From contig NW_008805103.1 of assembly GCF_000004825.1 (NCBI RefSeq), positions 309,941-373,940 of the forward strand: DNA of 64,000 nt, written 5' to 3'. The notes beneath the pieces are model-generated. The model was not told the DNA's origin and did not search any database. It worked only from the letters and a program-made list of their open reading frames with translations. Position numbers and translations under genes: made by a program. Shown piece by piece: positions 1 through 13,600 of the stretch (the first letter of the stretch is position 1; each line of letters begins with the position of its first letter). Source of the stretch: Heterostelium album PN500. Its lineage: Eukaryota; Evosea; Eumycetozoa; Acytosteliales; Acytosteliaceae.

Positions 1-183
1 ACAACCAAATAAAGTTAGTTCAACCTGTACCTATTTGGTCAGTTGATGATTCATTCTCGTTTACTACTACTTACAATATCCAACTTTGCCAATATCCCAA
101 ACCAGTTTATTGCAAATATAACAAAACGGTGGATTTTTAAAGTGTTTCTTGATCCAATTGTGTTGTTTATCTGTTGTACCCAT
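1..183 (-). CDS. C1-domain protein, first exon only (partial, runs off left edge)
   Basis: Read on the minus strand, an ATG at 183-181 opens a 36-codon exon (75-183) ending at a good GTAAGT donor at 74. It encodes MGTTDKQHNWIKKHFKNPPF followed by C-x2-C and then W-D-I-G-K-V-G-Y. The order His, aromatic, PPFC-x2-C, then W and GY matches the first half of a phorbol-ester/diacylglycerol-type C1 zinc domain (established family pattern: H, then C-x2-C, then W-G and Q-G-Y/F-x-C). The remaining Cys/His ligands must lie in exons left of the window, so the rest of the protein (kinase, RacGEF, RapGAP and so on) is unknown. The C1 call is inference from one half-domain. The start is the only ATG in this frame after a stop. 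The exon was found by direct translation because it is very short. Confidence 0.5.
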
Positions 184-267
184 TTATAAATTGAAACAAA
201 CTATATCCAAATAATTGATCAATTATAGTTTACTACTAATCTAATGTTATTATTATTATTGTTGATG

Positions 268-301
<34 letters not shown>

Positions 302-3300
302 CTTTGCTCAATTGACACTTTTTGATTAATTCTCGTTGATTATGATAATGTTGATATTGTACTTTTAAAAGATTGCTACTGAGATGTCTAGATTACAATA
401 CATATTAATATTTGATATTTCTATGATTTACAACAACAGTATGCTTGATAAATAAGAAATGATTAAGATTGATAAAAAGTGCAAGTTTTCTGTTTCTTTC
501 TAATAATAATAATAGTGTGATTGGCAATCAACATACACTACTACTTCTATTTTGCTACTACTATTACTACTACTAATACTACTACTACTACTACGAATTT
601 TTATAACAATACTAATTATGATGATAATATAAACAAACAACTAACTGACCAACAAAAATAAAAATAAAAAAAATAGTTTTATAAATAAATAAAAATAATA
701 TATGATGTTGTGTAGTGTATCTATGTGTTTTATTTTGTGTTTAGATTCGATGTTATGTGATGCGTTGTTAGTTATCTTGGATCAATTAAAAAGTGTGTGA
801 GTGGTTTGGTTGTGAGGCAAATAGATAGACAGATAATAGATAATAGATAAGATGGTAATGGTTGACTTAATTGATATTGTTTGAATTGAATTGAATTGAA
901 TAAATAAAAAGATAGATAGATAGATTGATTGTTATTATTATTACTTTTTGTTTTGTTTTTTTTTTATTAAATTATTATTATTATTATTTTATATTTGATT
1001 TAATATTGTTGTTTTTATTTTATTTTATTTTATGTTACTTTAATTAATGTTATACTATTCTATTCTATTATTAATTATTGTTCTGTTTTTGCTTAAAAGT
1101 TGTTGAATGTGCTATTGTTATTGTTATTATTATTAATTTATTTATGAAATGAATGTTAATGTGGTTGAGTTACTGGTGTGCTATTTGTGTGTTTTGTGTG
1201 TGTGTGTGAGTGGTGTGTGTGTATTCCTAGGAATAGCAAAGAATATAATTAATATTCTAGAGGTAGGGTTTGAAATGGATCTAACTGGCTGAGTTTTATT
1301 AATGAATAGATCCAACAACAAAAAAAGTAATAATTGCACTGTTTTTTTTTTTTTTTGATTTTTTTGATTTTTGCAAGTGTGTAAAAATAATTTTGGGTTT
1401 GTTTTTTTATTTATTTTATATGTTTAATAAAGGTGAAGGAGAAGAGACACAACCCACACTTATCAAAAAATTAATTTTAGATTTTTTTATTTTTTGATTT
1501 TTTTATAGTGTGTTTTTATATCAATTAAATTAATTTAATTTAAATTTTTATCACTTTAATTTATGTTTTGAGAACTTACTTTTTAAAATAAATAAATAAA
1601 TAATCATTTATGAAAAATAAAATTAAAACGATAACATTATCATTCAATTTTAAATAAATCATTAATTAAAAACAAGTTTTAAAAAATTTAAATTTAATCA
1701 AAACAACATAATTTATCTAAAGATAAAATCAAAAAGATAAGATTGTAAAAAAAAAAATCTGATTTTCAAAAACATCACAAAAAAATATTTCATAATTCAC
1801 TTGAATGACATCATCTTTTTCTCTTTTTAAATTTGTTCTGCAAGATTTCATGCTCAAAAAAATAGATATTTAATTAATTTAAGAATAATATTAAAAGAAC
1901 AAAGAAATGTATATTTTAAAAATAGAATTAGATAAAAATAAATAAATAAATAAAACAATATATGTGTTATTTTTGTTTTTAAAAAGATAAATTTAAATTT
2001 AAAGATTTTGTGTGTTAAATTTACATTTTTTTTAAATATGTGTTATGAGTGTGTTGTGTGTGTGTGAGTAAGTTCACTTCACAATTCATTTCATTTCATC
2101 GATATAATAAGTATGACTGAATCGTCATCAAAATATTTAAAACATCGGTTTTAAATTAGTATCCATTTTAATTTTTTAATTTACTTAGAGGGAAATTCAA
2201 GAAAGTGTGTGAACTGCAGTTTTAGCGCTACTTGATATCGAAAATGGTATTGGAGCAAAGAGAGAACATTTTTCTTTATCAATGATGTTGAATAGTATAT
2301 TGAAAAACTATGCACTATACAGTGAATTTGGAAATATTGCATTGTGAGAGCAACCAAGTTTGGATAACTTTGCTGAATGTGAATTGTCCGTCCATCCTCA
2401 AACAACTCTTTGCATTATGAGTAGCAATAATATTATATGTATGTTATATATATTTAAAATAAGTTAATTAATTTAATTTTTAAAAAAGCGAATATATTGT
2501 TTTTTAATTATTTTATTTTTTAAGAATTATTTAAATTTAAAAGTAGTCGAATTAGTAGTGGAATAGTAGTAGTATTAGTACCTCCTCCTTTGAATTAAAT
2601 TTAAAATAATTCATTTTCGAAAGACACCTTTTACAACTAATTATTAATAGAATAGCTTTATCCAATTTAAAATAATAATAATTCAGGTTCAATTTCAATT
2701 TCAATTTCAATTTATCAAACTACAGTTAGTTGTTATCTTAATTATTAATAATTCGAAAGTCTTTTCAGTTTTACACTTTTACATTTCACCAAAGATTTAA
2801 TTTATCTCTATGCTTTAAAGATAATTATAATATTACATGTAAGTAGTTTAAATATATAATTTATAAATAATAATAATAGTTAATAGTAAGAATAATATTA
2901 CTTTGAAATAATATCTATTATCCATCTTTTATCTATTATCTCTTTTTTTATTAAAAAAAGATATAAAACATTTTTTGTTTTTTTCATTTTATAGATTATC
3001 TTCTATCCTTTTAATATATTTTTAAAGTATTTATCTATATAAAAATTAATTTAAAATCATTTTATTAAATAATTATCATCATTTCTTTATTTTATTTATT
3101 CTAGACACAAATATCTAAAAACAAAACTACATCACCAACATATATCTAAAACCAATGATAGTTTTAGTTTAAAAGAAAACAAAAAAGAGCTATGACGATG
3201 TTATTAAATGGTTTCAATGAATGTTTATTTGCATCCTTATATATAACATTTTGTCTTTTAATATTCTATTTCACCAATCCACCTCCAACTAGCCTCAACC

Positions 3301-3596
3301 AAAAATATCTTACAATTGACACTACACTACTTTCTTTCATTTCAACCAATCATTGTTCCAATATTAATTATCATCCAATAACAACAACTACAACAATCAA
3401 CAACAATAATTCACCTGACAACAACAATAATAATTAAATAACAATAATAATAATATCAATATAAAAAAAAACATAAAAAAATAATATATAACTAACTTTA
3501 TGAAATAGGTATTTCCACTAGCTTTCAATAATTTCAATTTTTTTTCCACTCAACCCAAATTTAATATCACATCGATAATCATCAGATCTTTTTGTA
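184..3596. other. Intergenic A+T-rich DNA, no convincing gene
   Basis: This stretch lies between the divergent starts of the C1-domain exon (minus) and the hnRNP gene (plus) and presumably holds both promoters. It contains an ATTG tetranucleotide run near 268-302, TTATT/TACTAC tracts, a TG-rich patch near 1195-1225 and many homopolymers. A 74-codon minus reading at 2181-2405 has ordinary-looking composition but no recognisable domain and no clear splice partner. An 81-codon plus reading at 3192-3437 ends in an Asn-coding AAC/AAT run. I do not call either as a gene. Confidence 0.6.
268..302. repeat. ATTG tetranucleotide microsatellite
   Basis: About eight uninterrupted copies of ATTG/TGAT follow a TTATT run. 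It is a simple-sequence repeat of the kind common in dictyostelid intergenic DNA, about 85 bp upstream of the C1-domain start codon. Confidence 0.9.
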
Positions 3597-5165
3597 ATGG
3601 ATGCTCTATTTCAAACAGATTCCCCTGTTTCGATTGAAGATGATCTATCAAATGTTCCAGACTCAGATGTAAATATCAAAAAAATTTAAATTTATAATTT
3701 TTAAAATCCATATTGTTAGATCAATTCATTAATTTTTATCTTTATTATTATTATTATTTTTCCAATCTTTTCTTTTATTTTTTTATAGAACAATGTGATT
3801 CCATATCAACAACAACAGCAGCAGCACCAATATACCAAAGAACCCATGGCTGAGAATGAAGTGTTTGTTGGTGGAGTCAGTAAGAACGTTACTGAAGATG
3901 ACCTCCAGAGTGTATTCAATTCAGTTGGGTCTGTACGACAGATCAGATTGATGAAGAATAAACTTAATGGTGAAAGCAAGGGTTATGCTTTCATCACATT
4001 TGAAGACAAGTCCAGTTGTCAGATGGCCGTAGAGAAGATCTCAAACAAGGAGCTTAAAGGTAAATCTCTTCGTGTCAAATACTCTGAGAATCGTAGAAAA
4101 CTGTTTTTGGGTAACCTACCAAAAGAGTTTAACAAAGAGCAACTGCTAGAGATTCTAAACAAACATACCGAGGGTATAACTTCAATGGATTTTTTAATGG
4201 TAAGATTATTAATAATATTTTTTAATAATATAACTAACTTTTCTAATTGTATTTTATTAATTTTATTCACAAATAGGATCCTGATAATCCAACTAGAAAT
4301 AGAGGTTTTGCATTTGTTGAATTTTCAGATTATTATTTAGCTGATAAAGCAAGAAAAGGTAAATATATACTCACTTTTGAAAATTTTAATATTATTTTTA
4401 AAGTTTTAGTTTAGTACTAACTCTTTTGTTTGTTTCTGTAATATTTTCTTAGAATTTGCATCACCATCATTTAGAATTGGTTCAAGTTGTGTCACTGTAA
4501 ATTGGGCAGATCCAGTACAAGAACCAGATGAAGATGTCATGAAGAATGTTAGAGTGCTCTATGTGAGAAACCTACCGGAACAGAGAAACAGTGAGGATCT
4601 CAAGAAGGTATTCGAGGAGTTTGGCACCATTGAAAAAGTTATCATACCGGTGAATATACCTGGACAGCAGAGAAGAGACTTTGGTTTTGTTCACTTTGAG
4701 TCACGAGAAGCCGCTGAGGAAGCGTTGGTTCGCCACAACAATCAACCGATTACCTATCAGGGCCGTGATTTGATCGTCTCATTTGCGAAACCAATGGACA
4801 AGAAGCAACGTGCCGAGCTGAGAGTGCGTAAACTCCAGCGAACCGTCAATCGTCAAAACCAGAATGCCGTGAAACAGTTGCACCAGATCGTTCCCACTCT
4901 GACTGCCGGTGTGCCCCAGAACATTGCAATCCAACCGGGTATCTCGTTCTTCCAGCTGCAGAGCGCGCCAACCGCCGCCACAGCGGCAACAACCATCGCT
5001 GCCGCACCAGCATCGGCACTGCAGTATCCACAGGCCTACAACAGTTTTGGATTCACAGCGGCACCAGCCTCCTATTCATTATATCCCATTCAAACGACCG
5101 ATTCATATCTCAGCTATAATCCATCAGAAGTGGTTGCAGCCAACCACAGATATAAACCATATTAG
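3597..5165 (+). CDS. hnRNP Q/R-like RNA-binding protein with three RRMs
   Basis: Four exons give 425 residues: 3597-3668, 3789-4199, 4277-4358 and 4453-5165. All introns are GT-AG and the frame is kept across them. After an N-terminal leader with a short poly-Q, three tandem RRMs follow. RRM1 (about 50-125) has RNP2 VFVGGV and RNP1 KGYAFITF. RRM2 (about 128-210) has LFLGNL and RGFAFVEF. RRM3 (about 225-300) has LYVRNL and DFGFVHF. The linker VNWADPVQEPDEDVM before RRM3 is the hallmark of the hnRNP Q/R (SYNCRIP) family, which binds mRNA and acts in splicing, stability and translation. The C-terminal third is rich in Ala, Gln, Tyr and Ser, an amyloid-like low-complexity tail. It lacks the RGG box of vertebrate hnRNP Q/R. 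Family assignment is firm; the cellular role here is inference. Confidence 0.9.
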
Positions 5166-8100
5166 TTTTAACAAAATTTGGTCGTCATTCAAATAAACTC
5201 ATCAAAAATCTTCATCTCTCTTTTTCATTAAAAAAAAAAAAATCAAAATATTTTTTAGATTTTTTCATTTTTTAAATGTGTGTGGTTGTTTGATGATGTC
5301 ACTCACCATTAATTTTATACTTTACTTTGCTAACAAATTTATATTCACAGATACTACTTATCTTTCTTTTGTTGTTTATTTGAATCTCTTCTCTTTTAAT
5401 TAAATAACTCTTGTATTCTTAAAAAAAAAATTTCTACTTTTAAAAATATTGATTTACTTTTTTTGTTTTTCGTGGAAAACTTAAGTTATTATTAGTTTTG
5501 ATTGTCATAGAATATGGAAATTGATTAATTCATTTTGGTGAACTTATAGATAGATACTACTGATTATGTTTAAACAAAGTTATCTTTTTAGGTAATTATG
5601 TCAAAAGAAAAATAAAAAAAATTAATTAAATAAAAATAAAAATAAAATTAATTTTTTGAAAAACAGAAATTTTTTTTTTTTTTTTTACTTCGATGGGAAC
5701 TTTGTCAGCTCCAATTGATTGTGATATTTTTTAATAAAAGACTGACTTGTTTTGAACTAAAAACACCCCACAATCTATCAAAACCCCTCCCTCATTAATA
5801 TAATTAGTAAAAAAAAAAAAAAATTAAAAAAAAAAAAAAAAAAGTTGATCTCTATAATTAAAAAAAAAATTTTTTATAACTATTTTTCTTTCTTTTCTTT
5901 ATTATCATTGTTTTTAAAGTTATATGTTTAATCAGTAGTAGTTTAAGTTTTCAAAGAAGTTCATCAAAAAGTTTGACATTTTCGATTATTTCGAATCGAA
6001 TAAAATAATTATATAGATAGCAAGGTAATGATCGATTTCTTGTTTAAAAATCATTTGTGAAACATAGAATTTGTAGTAAACAAAACAATAGAGCAATCTG
6101 GAATATATTGATATTGGAACTACAACATTTACTGTACATTCGAATAACTATGACATGTGTGGCAGTCTCAATCTTGAAAATCATATACATTCTCAATAAT
6201 CTTGACACATGAGTGTATGGAATCAAGAATCAGTGTGTTGTCCAATTTTACAATTGTCATTGTTAAAACCTGGAATTGAAAGTCCTTTTCTACGACTTTT
6301 CTATTTGTTTTTTTGTCTAATGATAATTGTTCGTTTTGATTCGGATTTGGACTTGAGTTCTAATTAGAAGACTTGGATACAGGATTTATTATTATATTAG
6401 TATTGGGATTTGAAGGATATTTTGTAATATTGTTTGTTTTAAGAGATAGGACAGACAGACCACTTGTTGCAAGTCATGGTCTCATGTTCAATAATAAGTC
6501 ACTATTTATAAATTTTTTCGTTTAAACTTTTACCCAACATCAAAAACCCATAACCCCCAAATATTTTACTTGCTCTTCCATCTTACAAGTATTTAATCAA
6601 ATTGCTATAGATTTACCACACTGTGATACCACCCACACACACACAAAACACCATTCAAACAATCAATCTCACACACCTAGTGTACCACACTCTCAAAACT
6701 ACACACACTCCACCTATTCAAACCAAATATATTTATGTTTAAATAACCCAAATCAATCATTTTTTAAAGCTTGATTACACATACCGGGTAGCTCGATACT
6801 ATACCTTTTTCACACAACATACACCCACTCTTATATATATATATATACTAATTAATTGGTATACACTAACAAAAACCAAAACACACCTCCCTTTTACATC
6901 TTTTCCTTTTCTTTCCTTTACTTTCCACTATCCATCAATCTAACTATCTATCCACTATCACCAATAACAACGATAACAATAACAACAATACCCTATATTT
7001 AATATTTTATTGATTAGTATAAAAACAACCTGATATTATTGTTTATGAATTTATTTTTATTAAAATACCTCCCTTATTTTGATCACCCCTAAAAGGAACA
7101 TTCATCATCAATTCTTTATTTTTCTTTTTTTTCATCACTAAATCAAAAACACAATTCTCAGCTCAACTCAGTTCATTCTATTCCAAACTCCTTAACATCA
7201 TCATCAGAATCAAACATAGAGTAAAAACAGGACAACATCAGCAAATATCGATTATTTAGTAAAGATTTGGACTACTTTATAGAATTCATTGGAAGAATAG
7301 TCATCTTTAAATATTAAAAGTTCATATCAAGCAAAAAAATAATAGAAAAACTGTTAATCAATCATCAAATCAATATTATCAAACTTTAAAACTTGAAAAT
7401 TCAAAAAAGAAGTAGTAGTAACCTATAGTTACTTACACTTTAATCTGTTTGTTGGTAATAAAATTTGGAAAATGTACGATTTTGGATTTTTTGGACATCA
7501 TTAAGTTCACCTTTGAATAGCTATTGGTATCACAGGGTATTTCAAAGGTGGTGGAAGTTAGTGGTTGGAAGTTGGATAGGTTAAACATTTCAAAATCTAC
7601 AATAAAGATAGAGATGGATTTAGTTATAAAAAAAACTCCAACAGCAATTCATCTTGCAGTGACGCAGTGGATAACATAAAAAAAACACAAAATTTCACAC
7701 GATGATACATCTAGAGAGAAATCTAAAACTTGGTTTTATTGTTTTTCATTTTAATGTTGTGTTTCTACTCAATCTTTATTAAATTTACAATCTCTACGCG
7801 GATATTTGCGATCTGTTAAATATCAATTCATTACGCCAACAAAGTGTTTAAACAACACTGACCTACTTTCTTTTGTTTTATTATTATCTTTTTTTTTTTC
7901 CAATAAATTATTTATTTATATCAAAATAATATAAACTAAATTAAAAGTAGAAAGAAAAACAACAAAAAAAAATATAGAATGGAATAGAAACAAATAAACA
8001 AAAAAAAAACCACACACTAAACCACTTGAACCAATCCAAACACACACCGAGTCAGTCAGACTTAATTCCTCATCATCTTTAATTTATTTTTATTTTGTTT

Positions 8101-10606
8101 TATTTTATATTTGCTGTGTATTTATTTTTTTGGTTTTTTTATTTTTTATTTATTCATCGTACCCTCCACTATTATCCACTATTATCCTTTAGTTTGTTTC
8201 ATTTCATTTCAATTACCACCAAACACCTTTTTTTTTTTGCTACAATTTCTAGTCTTAGTAAATAGCTTATTAATCTAACTAAAAATCACATGATCACAAC
8301 AACAACAAATAATAATATCCAATTTACCTAGTCCCACTCGATTTACTAACAGTCTTTATATTATGATTCAAGATAGTGTTTAGTAACTAATATTAATTTA
8401 GCATATGATCATAGGATTAGATAATAATCAAGAACATGTATGTATAACTACTTTAACAATCATTTTCAATCATAGTTTTGTTTTAAAAATATCGTCGTGT
8501 CAGTTTCAATGAAAAAAAAAACCAAAAAACCAAAAACCAAAATTCATTAATATCAAACTGGAATTGGAATATTAATCATTTAAACTACTATTTGTTTATT
8601 ATTGTGTATCCATCACTCACTTGGATATTATTCTATCAAATTAAAATTTCAAGAGCCTCCAATCAATCTATAATTTATTATTATTTAAAGATTTTTTTTT
8701 TTTGATAACCAAATCAAATTCATCAAAAATGTAAAACTATAATATAGTTTGACAAGAGTAATAACTATGTTATAAAAAATTATTATAAAAAAAAAAAATC
8801 ATTGAGGTTATCTAATTAATTAACCACACATATATTTTTGTAATGCATATCATACATTCGAGATACAAAAAAAAAAAAAAAACAGTACAAATAGTGTTAA
8901 ACTTTGTTTATAAAAAAATTTCAAGTGTGTGTGATAAAAATGTAATATTAGTCCAGAATATACCAAACATTTTATTTATAGAACAAAATGTCTATCTTCT
9001 CAATCATAAAAATTATAATAGTTTGTTCATATGAAATATTTTTACTTTAATTTGTACCCGCCATAAATTTTATTTTTTTATAAACTCATTCTGTCAAGTC
9101 GTAAATTTATATATGAATGAAATTGAAGTGTCCCCAAATTGCGGACATTCACTTTTTGGAATTCCAAATCAACATTGTGGCAAGTGTTTAAACACATGTC
9201 ATTGTTTTACTTTATTATCACTGTAATATATCAAATCCATTTTGGACTCATTATTTAATCTGAACAATCAGGTGATGTTCAACAACAATGACATTTTGAC
9301 AACTCAAAGAAATATAATTTCATGTATCCAATGATATTTACATATTTTTGCAGATTGATCATTATTTTTGGGCAAAGGTACCAAAAAACTTTTTTTGCTT
9401 TTTTTCAACCAATTAAGATCAACTGGTGCGCGCCATATTTATTCAACTGGTCAATTTTGGAGAGTTAGATCTGGCTGAATTTTTTGCAAATTAATTTTTT
9501 TTTAAAATTTTTTTTTTTTTTTTATTAATTTGCTTTGCAAAATCACCCCACACGGAGCTTTCATAGACCTTCACAATATACTAAAAAGAATTCTCCCAAT
9601 AAAATAAAATCACACCAATTCCATTAATTTTTAGATCGATGTTTGCAAAGTGTCGACATTTTCAAAATTATTACTAGCAAATAAAAGGCGGCAGAGGGGT
9701 GTGTTTGGATCATGATATTCTTTCCATTCCACAAAAAAAACAATTTTGTTGTTAAAGAAAATAAGACTGCTCCTTCTTTTTACTCTTTTTGTCCAACAAA
9801 AAAAGAAATAGTTTTTTTTTTTTTTTTTTTTAATTACAATAAACATAACCTTGTCAGCTTTTTTGGAACCTCTGCTTTATACTTTCAAAAAAAAAAGAAA
9901 ATAATTTAAATTTAAAATAACAATAACAACAAAAAACAAAACACTAACCCTCAACCACACACACATAACACACCTTCATCAATCAAATTAATAAAATAAT
10001 CAAACAGATTATACAAATATATATAATTAGTAGTAGTAATAGTAATAATAATAATAATAGATAAAGTCCATATATTCTATTCTTTGTTTTGTTATTTATT
10101 TTTCATAACTTTTTGTTTTTTAGTTTTTATTTCTTTTAACTTTTATATTAAAGTTAAATTTTTAGTGGAAATAGATAAAAGTTTGAATTTAGATTTGGTT
10201 TATTCACACAATATGCATCAGAATTAATTTCTAATCAATTTCTTTTATTTTTAAAAACCAAAAACAACCAGTTTCCATATTTAGTTTATATATAGATCCC
10301 TTCAACAAGGGTGATAATTCATTAGTTTGTCAACTCTTCCAGCAGCAACAACAGCAACAACAACAACAAGTCATAATATAATCATATAATCTTGTAAATA
10401 GTAAATAGGAGTTAGTTAGTTAGTTAGTTCTTGATCAGATTCAGATTTGGAAGAGTTCTTCATTGACATCAACAAAAAGTAGCAATAACTTCACTCAACT
10501 ACTACTAATCCATTAGTAGCTTATTTATATAAATACATACATATTTATTATATATACAACATCAACAACAACATATAATTTTGAAAGCAAAACAGTTTGA
10601 TTAATA
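5166..10606. other. Long intergenic region, no gene I can support
   Basis: This is 5.4 kb of A+T-rich DNA with T and A homopolymers. It holds the 3' region of the hnRNP gene and the promoter and leader of the CHD gene, with CAA/AAC runs from 10330 on. Two places look less random. One is a 63-codon minus reading at 6168-6359 that starts right after an acceptor-like CTAATTAG. The other is a 37-codon plus reading at 9113-9226 rich in Cys and His. Neither can be tied to a full gene, and both appear in the findings. No tRNA-like cloverleaf or snRNA was seen. Confidence 0.55.
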
Positions 10607-13600
10607 ATGACTGCTTCAAAGGTAAAGTATCAATATCATTTTACATGTCAACAACAACAACAACAACAACAACAACAAATAACAACAAAATTCTTTTATT
10701 TGAAACAAACAAACAAATAATCATTCAATTAGTCAAAGAAAGAAAGAAAGAATGAGATAGAGAGGAGAGAGTGAGTGAGTGAGTGTGTGTGTTTGTTTGT
10801 TTGTGTGTTGTCCTGTGTTTTGTTTGACCCAGAATGAACAAGTTCGAGATGTGTGTTTTTTTTTTTTAATTTAATTTGGTTTTTTTTTTTTTTTTTTTTA
10901 AAATGGAATGATCAAATTAACTAATTAATATTAAACAACAAAATCTAATATATTTTTAATATTATTATTATTATTATTATTATTTCTCTAGAAATCCAAT
11001 ACAAAGAGTAAAAAGAAAGAAGTGGTTGAAGTAGAAATCAGTGACAGTGGTGAAGAGATGAGTGATGATCTTCCACCTGTTACCAGAGGCAAGACTGTAA
11101 AGTCGACGTCTCCACACTCCTCTTCGCCAATTACATCATCGCCGATACAGAATAATGCACCGATCACTCGAACCCGTTCACAAAGACTACAGGAGCAGCA
11201 ACTACAACAACTGCAACAACAGCAATCTTCACCGACACAGTCCACCACCATGACAAGAGCAAAGTCAAAGCTACTGGCACAACAACAACAGCAACAACAA
11301 AAACAACAGCGACAACAACGACAAACGATAATTTCACAACCATTACCAGCTACATCAAAGAAAAAAGCAGCTGCCAATTCAAAGAACAACAACAACAATA
11401 ATAATACTAAATCAAATAACACTGCAAGTACTAGTAGTAGCGGTGGCAATAGTAACAAGAATAGTAAGACTATGGTTGTAGAGGAGTCTGACGACGATGA
11501 GGATATGACAGATGACGACAAGGAGTCAGATTCAGATATGGAAGCTGATATTCCAACTGTAGATGTAAATGTTGTAGTTAGCAATAATACTACTAAAAAT
11601 AAAGATAAAGATGAAGATAGAGATAGAGATGAAGAGGAGGATCAAGATGATTCCGATAAATCAGGATCTGACTTTGATATATCTGACTCTGATTCCGACA
11701 GTTTTGCAAGTAGGAAAACTAAAGGAAAGAAACCAACAGCATCAACAACAAAAGGAAAAGTAACAACAACTAAATCAAATACAAAGAAATCAGTTTCAAA
11801 TGGAAAGAAAGAAGTAGGGTCTGACTTTTCAGATTCCGATACAGATTATATACCGCCAACTTCAAAATCTAAAAAGTCAACAACATCGACGACAACAACA
11901 ACAACCGTTACAAATAACAGCAATAAGAAGCAAACATCATCATCATCATCAGCAGCAAAGAGAAAGAGTACAACTCTGAAACAATCACAACCAAAGCGAA
12001 AGACAAAGAAGTCGAGGAAAGAATATTTGTACTCTTCCGAGGAGGAAAACAGTGACGATGAAGAGATAAGCGATAATTCAGCTAACGATGACGATGATGA
12101 TGAAGTTGCTGTTGCAAAGAAAAAGTCGGTCGTTGGTACTGATGACGAATCGATGAGTGAACTGTCGGCGTCGGATGACAGTGACAGTGACAGTGACAGT
12201 GACGAGCGTAGTGAAAAGAGTGACGACGACGAAGAAGACGAAGACGACGACAAAGCGGACATCGACGACCTGGAAACAGTCAATGGTATTGACAATGTAG
12301 ATAAACTAAAGTACGAGACAGTCGACAAGATTCTGACAACCAAGATGTTCAGAGGAAAGTTTGCTCAGATGCCCTATACACTCTATCAGTATTTGCACGC
12401 CGCCGGCGGAAATCAACAGTCTTCATCGACACCCAATGCCAACTCATCCGCTACCTCTTCACCACTCTTGAAATCATCATCGTCGAGCATCACCACCACC
12501 ACTACAACCACTACAAGCAATACAACAGCAACAGCAGCAGCAGCAGCAGCAGAAGTCAAAGAAGAACAACAAACAGAAGAACAATCAGCAATGAACATCG
12601 ACCAGAAAGTAGAGGATACAAAGGTGGAGGAACAGCAACAGTCATCCGTTACTACCAAACAAAATGGTGCTTCTACACCTGTTTTGACCAGTACAAGCAG
12701 TAATAGTAGTAGTAGTAGTGTATTGGATAGTTCGACCAATGGAAAATCAACAACAGCAACAACAACAACAACAAACTCTGAGAAACCAAATGAAGAAGTT
12801 AGATATTTAGTACTTTTGAAGGATCGATCGTTTAGAGCTGTCAGATGGATGACCATTTCAGAGTTGGAGAGCACTCGTAGTGTTACCAATCGTCTGCAGC
12901 TGATGATAAAGAAAGCCAATGCCACTACACCCGAACCAATCAAAGATGAATCGGAAGCCAATCCACTGCATTACTTTAACCAGGACAATATTCAGGTGGA
13001 AAAGATTCTCACAGAGGTGAAGAAGCAGCTGAGAGGTGGTGGCGGCGCCAACAACAAGAAGGTGGACACTCGCTACTTGGTCAAGTGGAAGGGACTGCCC
13101 TACGAGAAGACCACCTGGGAGACAGAGAGTGCACTCTCGTCGCCAGCCGACAAGCAAGCCATTCAGGCGTACTACGAACTGCAGACCACTGGCGGCGGTA
13201 CAAAGAAACTGGTGAAACGACCGTCCAAGATGCCACCATTCGACAATCAACTGGTACCGAAATTCAATGAATCGCTCAGTCTGAAGCAGTTCCAAGTCGA
13301 GGGATTCCTCTGGTTGTCGTACTGCTGGTATCACGAGAGATCGTCGTTGCTCGCCGATGAGATGGGTCTCGGAAAGACCATTCAAACGATAGCGTTCCTC
13401 CAGTATATCAGTCAGACCGTTGGAATCAAAGGACCGTTCATGGTTGTCGCACCGCTATCGACCCTCGGTAACTGGCACAAGGAAATCATCAAGTGGACAA
13501 ACATGCGTGTTTTAGTGTTCTACGGTACACAGGAAGCGCGTTCCACCCTCAAGAAATACGAATGGAAACGACAGGACAAGAGCTACATGTTTGAGATCAT

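Noticed and set aside
2181-2405. 74-codon minus reading with EDGRTIHIQQ, which faintly recalls ubiquitin's LEDGRTLSDYNIQ
   Set aside because: The similarity is confined to about six residues, and the rest does not follow the ubiquitin fold. Probably chance.
3192-3437. 81-codon plus reading before the hnRNP gene
   Set aside because: Ends in Thr/Asn repeat sequence, lacks a domain and lies in the likely leader/promoter of the hnRNP gene.
6531-6620. ACCCATAA word resembling the dictyostelid upstream element of small RNA genes
   Set aside because: Only one short match. The following DNA shows no terminal stem or conserved box, so no RNA gene is called.
8843-9034. 63-codon plus reading with a Lys run
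   Set aside because: Homopolymer-driven, no domain and no conserved pattern.
9631-9846. 71-codon minus reading
   Set aside because: The upstream half is Lys/Phe homopolymer. Only the last 30 residues look protein-like, and no splice model supports them.
10988-12961. Long minus-strand readings opposite the CHD N-terminus (Ser/Leu/Cys-rich)
   Set aside because: They are mirror products of CAA/GAT/TCA-rich coding DNA on the plus strand. They have no domain, no plausible start and no splice logic.
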